A stretch of DNA of 64,000 nucleotides from a virus. The DNA lies in IMG/VR virus record IMGVR_UViG_3300018432_000013, positions 1-64,000 of that record. One strand, given 5' to 3'. The translations under genes and the position numbers were made by a program. The notes under the pieces are model-generated. The model worked only from the letters and a program-made list of their open reading frames with translations. It did not search any database and had not been told where the DNA came from. Below, piece after piece: positions 1-6,629 of this stretch. The stretch's first letter is position 1. The number at the start of each line of letters is the position of its first letter.

Positions 1-2
1 AT

Positions 3-182
3 CGCCTGCGCGGGCGCCTGTTGCGCGAGGAGCGGGTAGGGCGGGGGCTCTATCTAGGAGACGCGGCCCAGCTACTGGGTGTGACGCTCTGTGAGCTCAG
101 CGAGTGCGAGGCCGGCGTGCGTGAGTTCGAGCTCGACGAGGTCCGCCGCCTCTTCACGGAACGCGTGGGCTCTCGCCGCTGA
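3..182 (+). CDS. Partial HTH (XRE-like) regulator, C-terminal end
   Basis: An open frame runs in from the left edge and ends at a TGA at 180-182, giving 59 residues. The stretch LYLGDAAQLLGVTLCEL followed by SECEAG has the pattern of helices 2-3 of a Cro/C1-type (XRE) helix-turn-helix, in which a short arginine-rich segment is followed by a recognition helix ending near a Glu-x-Gly. It would bind DNA as a repressor or antitoxin-type regulator. The N-terminus is outside the window, so its full length and its target cannot be judged. It converges on the minus-strand gene that ends at 197. Confidence 0.5.
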   Translation, partial: RLRGRLLREERVGRGLYLGDAAQLLGVTLCELSECEAGVREFELDEVRRLFTERVGSRR

Positions 183-196
183 CAGGCCTGCGGACC

Positions 197-802
197 TCAC
201 GATCGCGACTTCTCACGCTCAAGACGATCCTTCACGAAGCGCTGCAGTTCACGTAGCCGCATGCGTACGCTCTTCGGGAGCTCGTTGATCGCCTTCACGC
301 TGAGCGGAACGTAACCAGTGCCCGCGAGATTGACGCTTTGGAGCGTGCCGCAGTACGTGCAAACCGAGGGCGAGCCGGGCCCTGGGACGTGTGGCGTACC
401 ATCGAACTTCGTGAAGCCGTCCACCCGCTTCCCGCAACCTGAGCACGCCCAGTCCCCGCTGGGAAACTGCCCTTGGCCGTGCTCGATAAAACGTTCCGCC
501 GCTTGATCGACGATCACCTTGGCCATGAGGAAGGTGCCCTCACCGGCAGTAGCGCTATCCATGGCCTGTAGAAACAGCCGCGCATCCTCGTTCGCGGCCC
601 AGCGATCGATGACGTCTGAGAGGCACGCAATCACGGCCGCGCGTTCACTTGGACGACCGGCCTCACGTGCCATCTGACCCGGTAGATCGTTGAAGCGCAG
701 CTCCGCAAACGGATGCTGCTTTATCCAGAGTTGCGCAGCCTCTGCCATGGCTGTGACGCAACGATGGTACCCCTCAGGGAACTCTTGCCCGACGTCCTTC
801 AT
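197..802 (-). CDS. Hypothetical protein with zinc-ribbon-like CxxC pairs
   Basis: About 201 residues. The N-terminal two thirds is predicted mostly helical and matches no family I recognise. Near residues 120-155 lie two CxxC pairs (CSGCG and CTYCG) about 30 residues apart, the arrangement of a zinc ribbon; the C-terminus is basic and helical. The ATG at 802 is preferred because AGGAG lies 7 nt upstream, whereas the GTG two codons earlier touches the AGGAG. A DNA- or RNA-binding role is possible by analogy with other zinc-ribbon proteins, but that is inference. Confidence 0.55.
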   Translation of the reverse strand: MKDVGQEFPEGYHRCVTAMAEAAQLWIKQHPFAELRFNDLPGQMAREAGRPSERAAVIACLSDVIDRWAANEDARLFLQAMDSATAGEGTFLMAKVIVDQAAERFIEHGQGQFPSGDWACSGCGKRVDGFTKFDGTPHVPGPGSPSVCTYCGTLQSVNLAGTGYVPLSVKAINELPKSVRMRLRELQRFVKDRLEREKSRS

Positions 803-856
803 CTGCACGCTCCTGTGGCACGCCTCAGGTAGGTTCCCGGCGCTAGCCTCTTTTGC

Positions 857-862
857 TATAAA
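857..862 (+). promoter_or_regulatory. Candidate sigma70-type -10 element (TATAAA)
   Basis: TATAAA, preceded by TTTTGC, ends 8 nt before the ATG at 871, and no strong Shine-Dalgarno sequence lies between. In this GC-rich sequence an AT-rich hexamer at that place stands out. If used, transcription would start close to the start codon, giving a leaderless or nearly leaderless mRNA. No convincing -35 box was found. Confidence 0.35.
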
Positions 863-870
863 CCAGAGCC

Positions 871-1407
871 ATGCCCAAGAAAAGAGAGCCTGGCTTTCGT
901 GTCGAGCGGCGTGCGCAAAACAAGTGGTGGGCGGTCAACGAACCGATCGACCAGAAGCCCGAGTACCGCGGGCCCTTCGAGAGCCAGGGCGAGGCAGAGG
1001 CCGCGCTGCTTGATCTCTTGAACGTGCGGGTCTGGATCGAGCGGGACGGCGACCAGTGGCTCGTGCGTTCGACCGTTCTGAAAACCGAACTCCCGGCGCA
1101 GGGACCGTACAAGGACAAGCTGACAGCGGAGATCCTCGCCAAAGAAGTCACGGCCGAATTGCGAACCCAACTCGGCTTGCGGCCAGTGCCTGGACTGAGC
1201 GCCGATCGCGGCGTGTTCATGGAGGGTGGGGTGGCGCTTCAGGAGCAGCCGCTCAACACGATCGAGCTCGGCCTCGAGACACGGCCCGCTGACTTTTCAG
1301 AACGACTCAAACGGGCAGGCGACTCAACGCTCTTTGCTCTGAGCTTGGCGGAGATGACCTCGATTTGCTTCTCGCTGCATGGAAGCGGCTCGACCCCGCT
1401 GGCATGA
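871..1407 (+). CDS. Hypothetical protein with two AP2/Arm-like repeats
   Basis: 178 residues, basic at the N-terminus. Two short similar segments can be seen. Residues about 9-50 read FRVERRAQNKWWAVNEP then YRGPFESQGEAEAALLDLL, and residues about 52-95 read VWIERDGDQWLVRSTVL then GPYKDKLTAEILAKEV. This 'RxxxGPFxxxxxAE' layout is common in small phage proteins that carry Arm- or AP2-like DNA-binding beta-strands. The last 40 residues look unrelated. The stop overlaps the next gene's ATG (ATGA), suggesting translational coupling. The function is unknown. Confidence 0.5.
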   Translation: MPKKREPGFRVERRAQNKWWAVNEPIDQKPEYRGPFESQGEAEAALLDLLNVRVWIERDGDQWLVRSTVLKTELPAQGPYKDKLTAEILAKEVTAELRTQLGLRPVPGLSADRGVFMEGGVALQEQPLNTIELGLETRPADFSERLKRAGDSTLFALSLAEMTSICFSLHGSGSTPLA

Positions 1408-1706
1408 CGCATCAGACCCTGCTCGTACGTCACGCGCGCGCCGTCATCGAATGGCTTGCCCGGCCAGAAGGGCCAGCGACCGAGTTGCACAAGCTCGAAG
1501 ACCGCGTGCGCGGACTTGCCGGCATCATCTCGAGCAAGATCGAACGGGGCATGGAGTTCGTGCTCATCCTGTGCAATCACGGCACCGGGCCCGACGATCC
1601 GAACGCGCGCCTCACGCATATCTCCAGCATGGACCGCGCGACGGTTATCAGCTTGGTTGGCGAGTACGTGGACAGCCTCGGCAGAAAGAGGCGCGCCGTC
1701 TCATAG
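1404..1706 (+). CDS. Hypothetical protein
   Basis: 100 residues from the ATG at 1404, which overlaps the previous stop as ATGA. A TTG at 1365 would add 13 residues and has GGCGGAG upstream, so the start is not certain. The sequence is a mixed helical soluble protein with no recognisable motif and no membrane segment. Its end overlaps the convergent gene ending at 1701 by 6 nt. Confidence 0.5.
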   Translation: MTHQTLLVRHARAVIEWLARPEGPATELHKLEDRVRGLAGIISSKIERGMEFVLILCNHGTGPDDPNARLTHISSMDRATVISLVGEYVDSLGRKRRAVS

Positions 1707-2201
1707 GCCGAGTTCAAGATACATCGCGAGAACGCGCTTCAGCTTGCGCACTTCATCACGCAGGAGCACGAGCTCGTCGCGCTCAGACAGCGCCAAGGGC
1801 GACGTTCGGCGAGGTGGCTCCTCGTGCGGCGTCCGACGAAACACCTCCTCAAGCTTGAGGTGCAGTGAGGACGGGGGAGGGCTCTGTGCGGGCGGTTCGG
1901 ACAGCTGCTTTTTGGCTCGCATCAGCACCCCGGGCTTCCGGGAGGTGGCCGCTTCAGCTACAGGTTTCCCAGGCTTTGAGAGCTGCTTGCTCGCTGGTTT
2001 TTTACGTGGCGGTACGCCGCGTGGCTTGGTCAGCGGCTCGCCTACTTTGATGCGGCGACTCCACTCGTAGAGCTGGTGCTTGCGAACGCCAAGCTCCTTT
2101 TCCATCTCTTCGACACTTCGTCTCCCGCGCTTGGTGAACGCCTCGACTGCGCTGATCTTGAAGGCGTCGGTATGGGAGCGCAGCTTAGAGCTCCGGGTCA
2201 T
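1701..2201 (-). CDS. IS3-OrfA-like helix-turn-helix protein
   Basis: 166 residues. Residues about 12-50 resemble the homeodomain-like HTH of IS3-family OrfA and related transposase subunits: a basic KISAVEAF helix, then RSVEEMEKELGVRKHQLYEW. A long Pro/Lys/Ser-rich linker follows. The C-terminus (ERDELVLLRDEVRKLKRVLA) is a leucine-zipper-like coil that matches the place and type of OrfA's multimerisation helix. No OrfB (DDE integrase) follows and no inverted repeats were seen, so this looks like a DNA-binding protein derived from, or built like, OrfA rather than a working IS. It overlaps the upstream gene by 17 nt. Confidence 0.6.
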   Translation of the reverse strand: MTRSSKLRSHTDAFKISAVEAFTKRGRRSVEEMEKELGVRKHQLYEWSRRIKVGEPLTKPRGVPPRKKPASKQLSKPGKPVAEAATSRKPGVLMRAKKQLSEPPAQSPPPSSLHLKLEEVFRRTPHEEPPRRTSPLALSERDELVLLRDEVRKLKRVLAMYLELGL

Positions 2202-2577
2202 AGAAAATCCGCACAGGTATCCCAGTGGCGCGCGCGATGCGGTCGACCGTTCGTGTCGATACGCGCGCCTGCTCGCCGCTAATCACCTTGAGCAGGACCG
2301 CGTAACCGCCGCTGTCCTCCTCAGACCACATGCCGATCCGTCGCGCGCATTCAGCGCGCCAGCGGTCCCCGTAGTCGGCGAGTTCAAGCTCACGTAGATC
2401 GTGGCAATATTCGCGGATGCGCTCGCATGCGACTTCAGCACTCGGTTGAAGGGTCGCCGCATCGCGAAGCCGTCGTCGACTCGTGACGTGCTCAGCGCGC
2501 GCGATGAGGAGCTGATGCTTGTCGGCGTACTCGTGCGCCGGATACGACGTTGCCTGTTTTCTTGCTAGTCCAGCCAT
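2185..2577 (-). CDS. Hypothetical protein with C-terminal HTH-like region
   Basis: 130 residues. The last 40 residues (YAVLLKVISGEQARVSTRTVDRIA split by short turns, ending IPVRIFYDPEL) read like a compact helix-turn-helix in which 'VSTRTVDRIARATGI' would be the recognition unit. This is a weak call. The upstream part is Arg/Glu-rich helix. It overlaps the start of the OrfA-like gene by 17 nt, so the two are probably co-expressed. Confidence 0.5.
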   Translation of the reverse strand: MAGLARKQATSYPAHEYADKHQLLIARAEHVTSRRRLRDAATLQPSAEVACERIREYCHDLRELELADYGDRWRAECARRIGMWSEEDSGGYAVLLKVISGEQARVSTRTVDRIARATGIPVRIFYDPEL

Positions 2578-2605
2578 ACGGCCTCTTTTGTCGTACTGCG
2601 TTGAA

Positions 2606-2896
2606 CTACCTCAGCTCCGCACGCAGCTTCTTGAGCGCGGACTTCCACTTCGACGCATCTGCCGGCCGCGGCAAAATGCCGACGAGCTCTAGCAGGCGAT
2701 CCAAAAGCGCCTTTCGCATCGCACCGCCCGTCTGCACGTACGAGCCGAGCAGCATGATGGCTTCATCGAGTTCCGCAGATTCGCGCGGGATGCGTGGCGG
2801 CAACACGAGCTTGGCAGCGAGGGAAGGGCGTACTTCCGCCTTCGTTGCGGGTTGGGAAAGCGAAGGGCTTGGGCGGCGACGAAGAACTTCAACCAT
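2606..2896 (-). CDS. Small hypothetical protein
   Basis: 96 residues from the ATG at 2896. The frame stays open upstream to 3112, but that extension has the composition of a shadow frame and no ribosome site. The core (residues about 40-95) is helical and ends in a basic KWKSALKKLRAEL segment. No family is recognised. It heads a short minus-strand group with the two HTH genes at 1701-2577. Confidence 0.45.
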   Translation of the reverse strand: MVEVLRRRPSPSLSQPATKAEVRPSLAAKLVLPPRIPRESAELDEAIMLLGSYVQTGGAMRKALLDRLLELVGILPRPADASKWKSALKKLRAELR

Positions 2897-3218
2897 GGCG
2901 CTTTCGTGTTTTGCCTCAGGTGAACCGCAAAAGCGAGTGTTCTGCCGAGATCTAAGAACGAGAGATCCTGAGTACTGGAAGCAGCCGGGCAAAGTGAGAT
3001 GGTCCCTGCCGGGCAGCCTGACTACATCCCTTCGGGCGATCGTGGAACCGTCTCGGACAAAGTGAGACTGGCTGACCATAGAAAACCCGCTGGCTGCGCC
3101 TTCAGGACGCAAATACCAGCGGGTCTTGTTCGTTTCAGGAGGGCTGCGTCGCGCGCAGCCGTCGATGTGCTGCGATCAGGTGTACTTGAGACGGAGCTCC
3201 GCCCTGCAGGGGGCTACT
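2897..3218. other. Intergenic region with short direct repeats and a terminator
   Basis: This 320-nt stretch has no convincing gene. It holds two copies of CAAAGTGAGAYKG (near 2989 and 3056; the first reads CAAAGTGAGATGG, the second CAAAGTGAGACTGG) and the terminator hairpin at 3084-3124. The repeats lie just upstream, on the minus strand, of the gene starting at 2896, so they could be operator sites for it. Confidence 0.4.
3081..3124 (-). terminator. Rho-independent terminator
   Basis: On the minus strand ACCCGCTGG (3124-3116) pairs with CCAGCGGGT (3093-3085). The 22-nt loop can pair further through TTTGCG and CGCAG. TTTTC follows. It lies about 95 nt downstream of the stop of the gene at 3219-4070 and would end that transcript. 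Confidence 0.6.
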
Positions 3219-4070
3219 TCAGCCACCGATGTTCCAACGCTTGCGAAGCGCGGCAATCGCCGGGTGGTCCTTGCCGTCGTCAAGCTCCGCCTGTTGGCGC
3301 TCGGCGATAGCGGCCTTCTGCGCGGGCTGCTGCGCGTCCGGAGGTGCCACGCGCTCCATGCGCGACTTCTGATCGGCGAGCAGTCGATTGGTTCGGTCGA
3401 GCTGCATCTGCTTGGACAGCAGCTTGACGAACGGCGCGCGGCCGCGCTTCGGATGGAGTTCGAAGCGGCCGCGAAACAGGGCCTTGTCCTCGGGCTTGAG
3501 GTTGCGGTGATGGTCGCCCGTGCTGAGCTCTTCGAGGATGCGGCGCACCGTGCGCTCGTGCAGCCCGCTCGCGCGCGCGAGGTCCTCTGCGTAGACCTCC
3601 ACCGCGCCGCTGCGCGCGACTTTCGCACCCTGGCGCTTGTCCCACCGGCGCAAGAGGCCGAGCACGATCGCGCGGTTGGCATCGAGCTCGCGCACGTCGT
3701 CAGGCACCACGCGCACCCAGCCGCCGAGGCTCTCGTCGAAGCTCCCGGGAATCGCATAGCCATTCGTATCGAAAAAGGGCTTGAGCTTTTGGACCAGGCG
3801 GTAGCACTGCGATCGCGAGTACCCCGTCCAGCGCATCAGCGTCCGCACGTCGATGCGCGCCCCGAAGCTAAAGCGGTAGCGGTCCGCAGCATACGCGACG
3901 GCGAGTGCGCCGGTCATGCCTGGCAAGCGCAGAATGCTGTTCGGAACCCGCAAAAAGCGGGGACTAGCGGTACTCGAGGGCGGTTCAATAGAGTCCCCAA
4001 CCCAGGACGGTTCCGGGTCAGATCCACTCGTGATTTGTTTGGCGCTCGAGACCCCACATGATAGGGTCAA
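3219..4070 (-). CDS. Winged-helix DNA-binding protein, replication-initiator-like
   Basis: 283 residues. After a disordered N-terminus, residues about 38-110 contain a winged-helix-like unit (LPGMTGALAVAYAADRY, then IDVRTLMRWTGYSRSQCYRLVQKL), and residues about 140-175 a second HTH (EDLARASGLHERTVRRILEEL). The C-terminal 90 residues are Lys/Arg/Gln-rich and end KDHPAIAALRKRW. Two HTH units plus a charged tail is the layout of many phage O-like or plasmid replication initiators, but no origin iterons were recognised, so regulator remains an alternative. It is transcribed away from the VWA gene across a 340-nt divergent region. Confidence 0.5.
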   Translation of the reverse strand: MTLSCGVSSAKQITSGSDPEPSWVGDSIEPPSSTASPRFLRVPNSILRLPGMTGALAVAYAADRYRFSFGARIDVRTLMRWTGYSRSQCYRLVQKLKPFFDTNGYAIPGSFDESLGGWVRVVPDDVRELDANRAIVLGLLRRWDKRQGAKVARSGAVEVYAEDLARASGLHERTVRRILEELSTGDHHRNLKPEDKALFRGRFELHPKRGRAPFVKLLSKQMQLDRTNRLLADQKSRMERVAPPDAQQPAQKAAIAERQQAELDDGKDHPAIAALRKRWNIGG

Positions 4071-4230
4071 CTCAATCCTCGGGGCCGCGTTGTAAGCGCG
4101 GTATTGGGGCGGGCTCTTTCGGTGTTGCGACCGGAAGGGCCCAAAGCTTTTAATGTCGGCTGCTCAGCGCCCTATGAAGCTGAGACTGGTGTGTGCGCCC
4201 AAACACAGCAGACCCCCGCCCGGGAATCAA

Positions 4231-4288
4231 CTTTTCAGTATCGCCAGAGCACCTTTCGGACCTGAAACGGAGAGCTCTACTGAAAAAG
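4231..4288. repeat. Imperfect inverted repeat
   Basis: CTTTTCAGTA at 4231-4240 is the inverse of TACTGAAAAAG at 4278-4288 apart from one extra A. Inside it, AGAGC (4246-4250) pairs with GCTCT (4274-4278). The left arm carries a short insertion (TCGCC) that the right arm lacks. It could be an operator, a cruciform or an RNA structure in a leader. Confidence 0.5.
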
Positions 4289-4370
4289 GCGCATCAAGGC
4301 TGTACGGGTGTGCTGATCCGTCACGATCTCGCATGCCTGTAGTAACGTGGCGGCGGAAAGGGTGGGGGCT

Positions 4371-4380
4371 GGGCACTAAC
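4371..4380 (+). promoter_or_regulatory. GGGCACTAAC element upstream of the VWA gene
   Basis: The core matches exactly. It ends 32 nt before the ATG at 4413, and a GGAAGAGG Shine-Dalgarno sequence lies between, so this is the spacing class with a normal leader. Confidence 0.6.
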
Positions 4381-4412
4381 TGCTGGGGAACCTCCACCTG
4401 GAAGAGGCCCCC

Positions 4413-5150
4413 ATGCCGAACGAGAAGCTCACCGAAATCGTCGTCCTGCTCGACCGCTCGGGCTCCATGTCACGCATTCAGATCGAGATGATGCTCGGCT
4501 GGAAGACCTTCATGGACGAGCAGCTGCGCCACCCTGACCCCGCGGTCGTTTCGCTCTACCAGTTCGATGATCAGTTCGAAGCGGTCTACGAGGAGCGCGC
4601 GATCCGCGACGCCGTCCTTGTGCTTCGTCCTCGCGGTGACACCGCACTGCTCGACGCCATGGGTCGTGCCATCACGCTCGTCGGCGAGCGCCTTGCGAAA
4701 AAGCGAGAAGAGCATCGTCCCGGCAAGGTGGTCTTTCTCGTCATCACCGACGGCATGGAGAACCGCTCGCATGAGTTCTCACGCCTGAAGATCGCCGAGA
4801 TGGTCAAGCACCAGCAGGAGAAGTACGGCTGGCAGTTCGCCTTCCTCGGCTCGAACCTCGACTCGTTTGCCGAGGCGCAAAGCCTTGGCATCGAGCGCGG
4901 CGCGGTGGCGAACTTTCAGAGCAACGCAGCCGGTGTGCAGGCCATGTACGGCGCCTCCAGCCGAGGCCTGAGCGCCTACCGCTCGGCAACTGGGCGAGAC
5001 GCCAAGCTCAACATCGGCGAGCAGCCGCAATCGCAGGTGCAGCCTGTCGCAGCGCCCATCATCGACCCCAACAGCGACCTCGACCTCGAGCCAGATCCCG
5101 AGCCCGAGCTTGCGCCTGGCACACCGAGCGCTCCGAACGAGGACCTGTGA
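4413..5150 (+). CDS. VWA-domain protein
   Basis: 245 residues. Residues about 7-180 form a von Willebrand factor A domain. The MIDAS metal site is visible as DRSGS (D14, S16, S18), with a later DTALLDA threonine near residue 77 and an aspartate in VITDGMEN near residue 113. Such domains bind a divalent metal and a protein partner. The last 50 residues are acidic and Pro/Glu-rich, probably disordered. It is the first gene of the long plus-strand cluster and overlaps the next gene by 4 nt. Phage VWA proteins are known, but their job is mostly undefined; here it may be an early host-takeover or assembly factor (inference). Confidence 0.75.
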   Translation: MPNEKLTEIVVLLDRSGSMSRIQIEMMLGWKTFMDEQLRHPDPAVVSLYQFDDQFEAVYEERAIRDAVLVLRPRGDTALLDAMGRAITLVGERLAKKREEHRPGKVVFLVITDGMENRSHEFSRLKIAEMVKHQQEKYGWQFAFLGSNLDSFAEAQSLGIERGAVANFQSNAAGVQAMYGASSRGLSAYRSATGRDAKLNIGEQPQSQVQPVAAPIIDPNSDLDLEPDPEPELAPGTPSAPNEDL

Positions 5151-5566
5151 CCAAGCCGAACTTCGAGCTCCTCTACCTTCAGTCGGAGCTGCGCGTGGGG
5201 CGCACCACGCGCGCGCTTCAGAAGATCGTCGAGCTCGTGCACAAGCTCGACGCACCGGACGCCTCGGAGATCCGGCTTGTTGCGCAAGAGGCGCTCGCTG
5301 GACCTGATCCGTCGGTGCGCACCGACTTTGACGACCTAACTTCACGCGCGCTCTTTGACGCCGTCATGCAGACGGAGCCGGAGTCGCCTGACGTGATGAC
5401 CGCTCGCTACGGATCGCTGACGATCGTCGCTTCGCCCATCGTGCCGCGCGACCTCGTGCTCGTCTCCGATGGCGAGGACGTTCGCAGCTTCAAACTTGTG
5501 CCGATCGAGTCCGAAGGCACCGAACCAGAGAAGTCCCGGGCTCACTGGTGCGAGGGCTGCGACTAG
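5147..5566 (+). CDS. Hypothetical protein coupled to the VWA gene
   Basis: 139 residues, GTG start overlapping the previous stop (GTGA). The N-terminal half is helical and the C-terminal half beta-rich with an acidic character. It ends with a WCEGCD tail whose two cysteines might bind metal or form a disulfide. The overlap suggests it works with the VWA protein. No family is recognised. Confidence 0.5.
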   Translation: MTKPNFELLYLQSELRVGRTTRALQKIVELVHKLDAPDASEIRLVAQEALAGPDPSVRTDFDDLTSRALFDAVMQTEPESPDVMTARYGSLTIVASPIVPRDLVLVSDGEDVRSFKLVPIESEGTEPEKSRAHWCEGCD

Positions 5567-5573
5567 GCAGGGT

Positions 5574-5677
5574 GACGGTCTCGGCCCGCGAAGAACAGGC
5601 GCAGGTCACCGTATCGAGACCTTGGGAGCGACGAATAGAGCTTCCTGAAGAGGCTGCTCTCGTAAACCGAGACCGTC
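5574..5677. repeat. 11-bp inverted repeat in an intergenic gap
   Basis: GACGGTCTCGG (5574-5584) and CCGAGACCGTC (5667-5677) are perfect inverse copies 82 nt apart. A further CGAGACC lies between them. The pair fills the gap between the gene ending at 5566 and the promoter-like element at 5700, so it may form a terminator-like RNA fold or an operator pair. Confidence 0.5.
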
Positions 5678-5699
5678 GGCCGCGATCTTCGCACAAGCA

Positions 5700-5709
5700 G
5701 GGCACTAAC
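5700..5709 (+). promoter_or_regulatory. GGGCACTAAC element, leaderless-type spacing
   Basis: Exact core. It ends 8 nt before the GTG at 5718, and the 8 nt between (GCTTCTTT) contain no Shine-Dalgarno sequence. Confidence 0.6.
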
Positions 5710-5717
5710 GCTTCTTT

Positions 5718-5975
5718 GTGAGCAGCGTGACGCGCCGGATCCGTCGTGGACTGTGCCCGGTCTACCTCGCTCGGACGCGCGCGCTGCGCCGCCAACGAGA
5801 GGAGCTCGTGCGCCGTGCCCAAGAGCTTGCCGCAGCGATTGAAGCCGCCGTCGCCGTCGTCTACGACGGCACCACGATTCCCGGCGTACGCAGCGGAGGG
5901 GCTTTCCTGTCCGCACTATGCACCGTTGCCCGACTCGCGGCGCTGCCGACACTACTGGGACGGAAGCTCCGCTGA
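5718..5975 (+). CDS. Small helical hypothetical protein
   Basis: 85 residues from a GTG placed 8 nt after a GGGCACTAAC element; no Shine-Dalgarno sequence is present. Residues about 18-45 form an Arg/Glu-rich amphipathic helix (ALRRQREELVRRAQELAAA). Its second half overlaps the next gene in another frame by 161 nt, which is unusual. Either the real protein is shorter in effect, or the two frames belong to one gene joined by a frameshift. No function is assigned. Confidence 0.4.
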   Translation: MSSVTRRIRRGLCPVYLARTRALRRQREELVRRAQELAAAIEAAVAVVYDGTTIPGVRSGGAFLSALCTVARLAALPTLLGRKLR

Positions 5976-6150
5976 CTTCCCGTCGGATGAGCACTACCCG
6001 GACCTCGAAGGCGCGTGCGATCGCGACGACGAGTTCATGTGCATCTTCTGGCTGGCCAAGTACCCGAGCGCCTACGAAGACCCGCGAGGCAAGGTCCACC
6101 GCGTCGATACGGACGGTGTCGTACACCTCACACCTGCACCGAAAAGGTGA
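5815..6150 (+). CDS. Cys/His-containing hypothetical protein
   Basis: 111 residues from a GTG at 5815 with GAGAGGAG 9 nt upstream. An in-frame extension back to 5746 looks non-coding. The region from residue 35 on has coding character, with four cysteines, several histidines and an acidic middle (CPHY, CRHYWDG, EGACDRDDEF, MCIFW). A metal-binding or disulfide-bonded small protein fits. It overlaps the preceding small gene in a different frame. Confidence 0.45.
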   Translation: MPKSLPQRLKPPSPSSTTAPRFPAYAAEGLSCPHYAPLPDSRRCRHYWDGSSADFPSDEHYPDLEGACDRDDEFMCIFWLAKYPSAYEDPRGKVHRVDTDGVVHLTPAPKR

Positions 6151-6190
6151 TCGGGTGCAAGCCAGCGCACGTCCAAAATCGCTGATCGCA

Positions 6191-6199
6191 GGCACTAAC
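6191..6199 (+). promoter_or_regulatory. GGCACTAAC element, leaderless-type spacing
   Basis: Nine of the ten core bases match, preceded by GATCGCA. It ends 7 nt before the ATG at 6207, and CATCCAC between them is not a ribosome site. Confidence 0.6.
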
Positions 6200-6206
6200 C
6201 ATCCAC

Positions 6207-6629
6207 ATGGAAACAGCCCGCTCAGACCGTGCCCATGACCCTGTGGAAAACCCTGTGCACTACAAGCGCCTCCGACACGAGCCCATCGTGGTCATGGAAG
6301 CTCTCGGACTCGGGCCTCAGTTTCACCTCGCGAGCGCGCTAAAATACGTGGCTCGCGCAGGCCACAAGGGCGCCGCGCTGGAGGATCTGAGCAAGGCTCT
6401 TTGGTGCGTCGGTCGAGCTGTGGAGTACTACTCTCCCGCACCGCTCCAGATGACCAAAGCAGAGGTCGACGCAGTACTCCAAGACTGGGGGCTCAGCGCT
6501 AACCTGTCCGCGGCAGTCCAGCACTTGATCGGCGGAACCTGGGTGGCTGCGCATCTTTTGCTCAGCATGGAGATCGAACAGCTCAAGCACGCCGCAAGTA
6601 GTCTTGCAGACGGGCATGCTGCGCGGTGA
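6207..6629 (+). CDS. DUF3310-like protein
   Basis: 140 residues. Residues about 12-80 carry the DUF3310 (SaV-like) pattern common in phages: a HYK start, then EPIVVMEALGLG, FHLASALKYVARAG and EDLSKALWCVGRAVEYY. Family members are often labelled nucleotide kinases, but that label is poorly supported. The C-terminal half has no recognised match. The start directly follows a GGCACTAAC element without a Shine-Dalgarno sequence, so the mRNA may be leaderless. The stop overlaps the SbcC-like gene (GTGA), linking it to nucleotide or DNA metabolism. Confidence 0.65.
   Translation: METARSDRAHDPVENPVHYKRLRHEPIVVMEALGLGPQFHLASALKYVARAGHKGAALEDLSKALWCVGRAVEYYSPAPLQMTKAEVDAVLQDWGLSANLSAAVQHLIGGTWVAAHLLLSMEIEQLKHAASSLADGHAAR

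Larger units (their letters stand above)
4071..4412. other. Divergent intergenic control region
   Basis: This 342-nt gap separates the minus-strand gene starting at 4070 from the plus-strand gene starting at 4413. It contains a long imperfect dyad (4231-4288), an AT-rich patch around AAAGCTTTTAATG near 4144, and the GGGCACTAAC element at 4371-4380. No ORF with coding character was found. It is the best place in the window for an early control region or an origin, but no iterons support the latter. Confidence 0.45.

Noticed and set aside
3126-4061. Long plus-strand open frame opposite the winged-helix gene
   Set aside because: Its composition (Ala, Arg, Leu, His) is that of a shadow frame of a GC-rich gene; the minus-strand protein has clear HTH patterns.
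5563-6195. Minus-strand open frame of about 210 codons
   Set aside because: Arg/Ser-rich shadow with no ribosome site. The plus-strand frames have promoter-like elements and coding composition.
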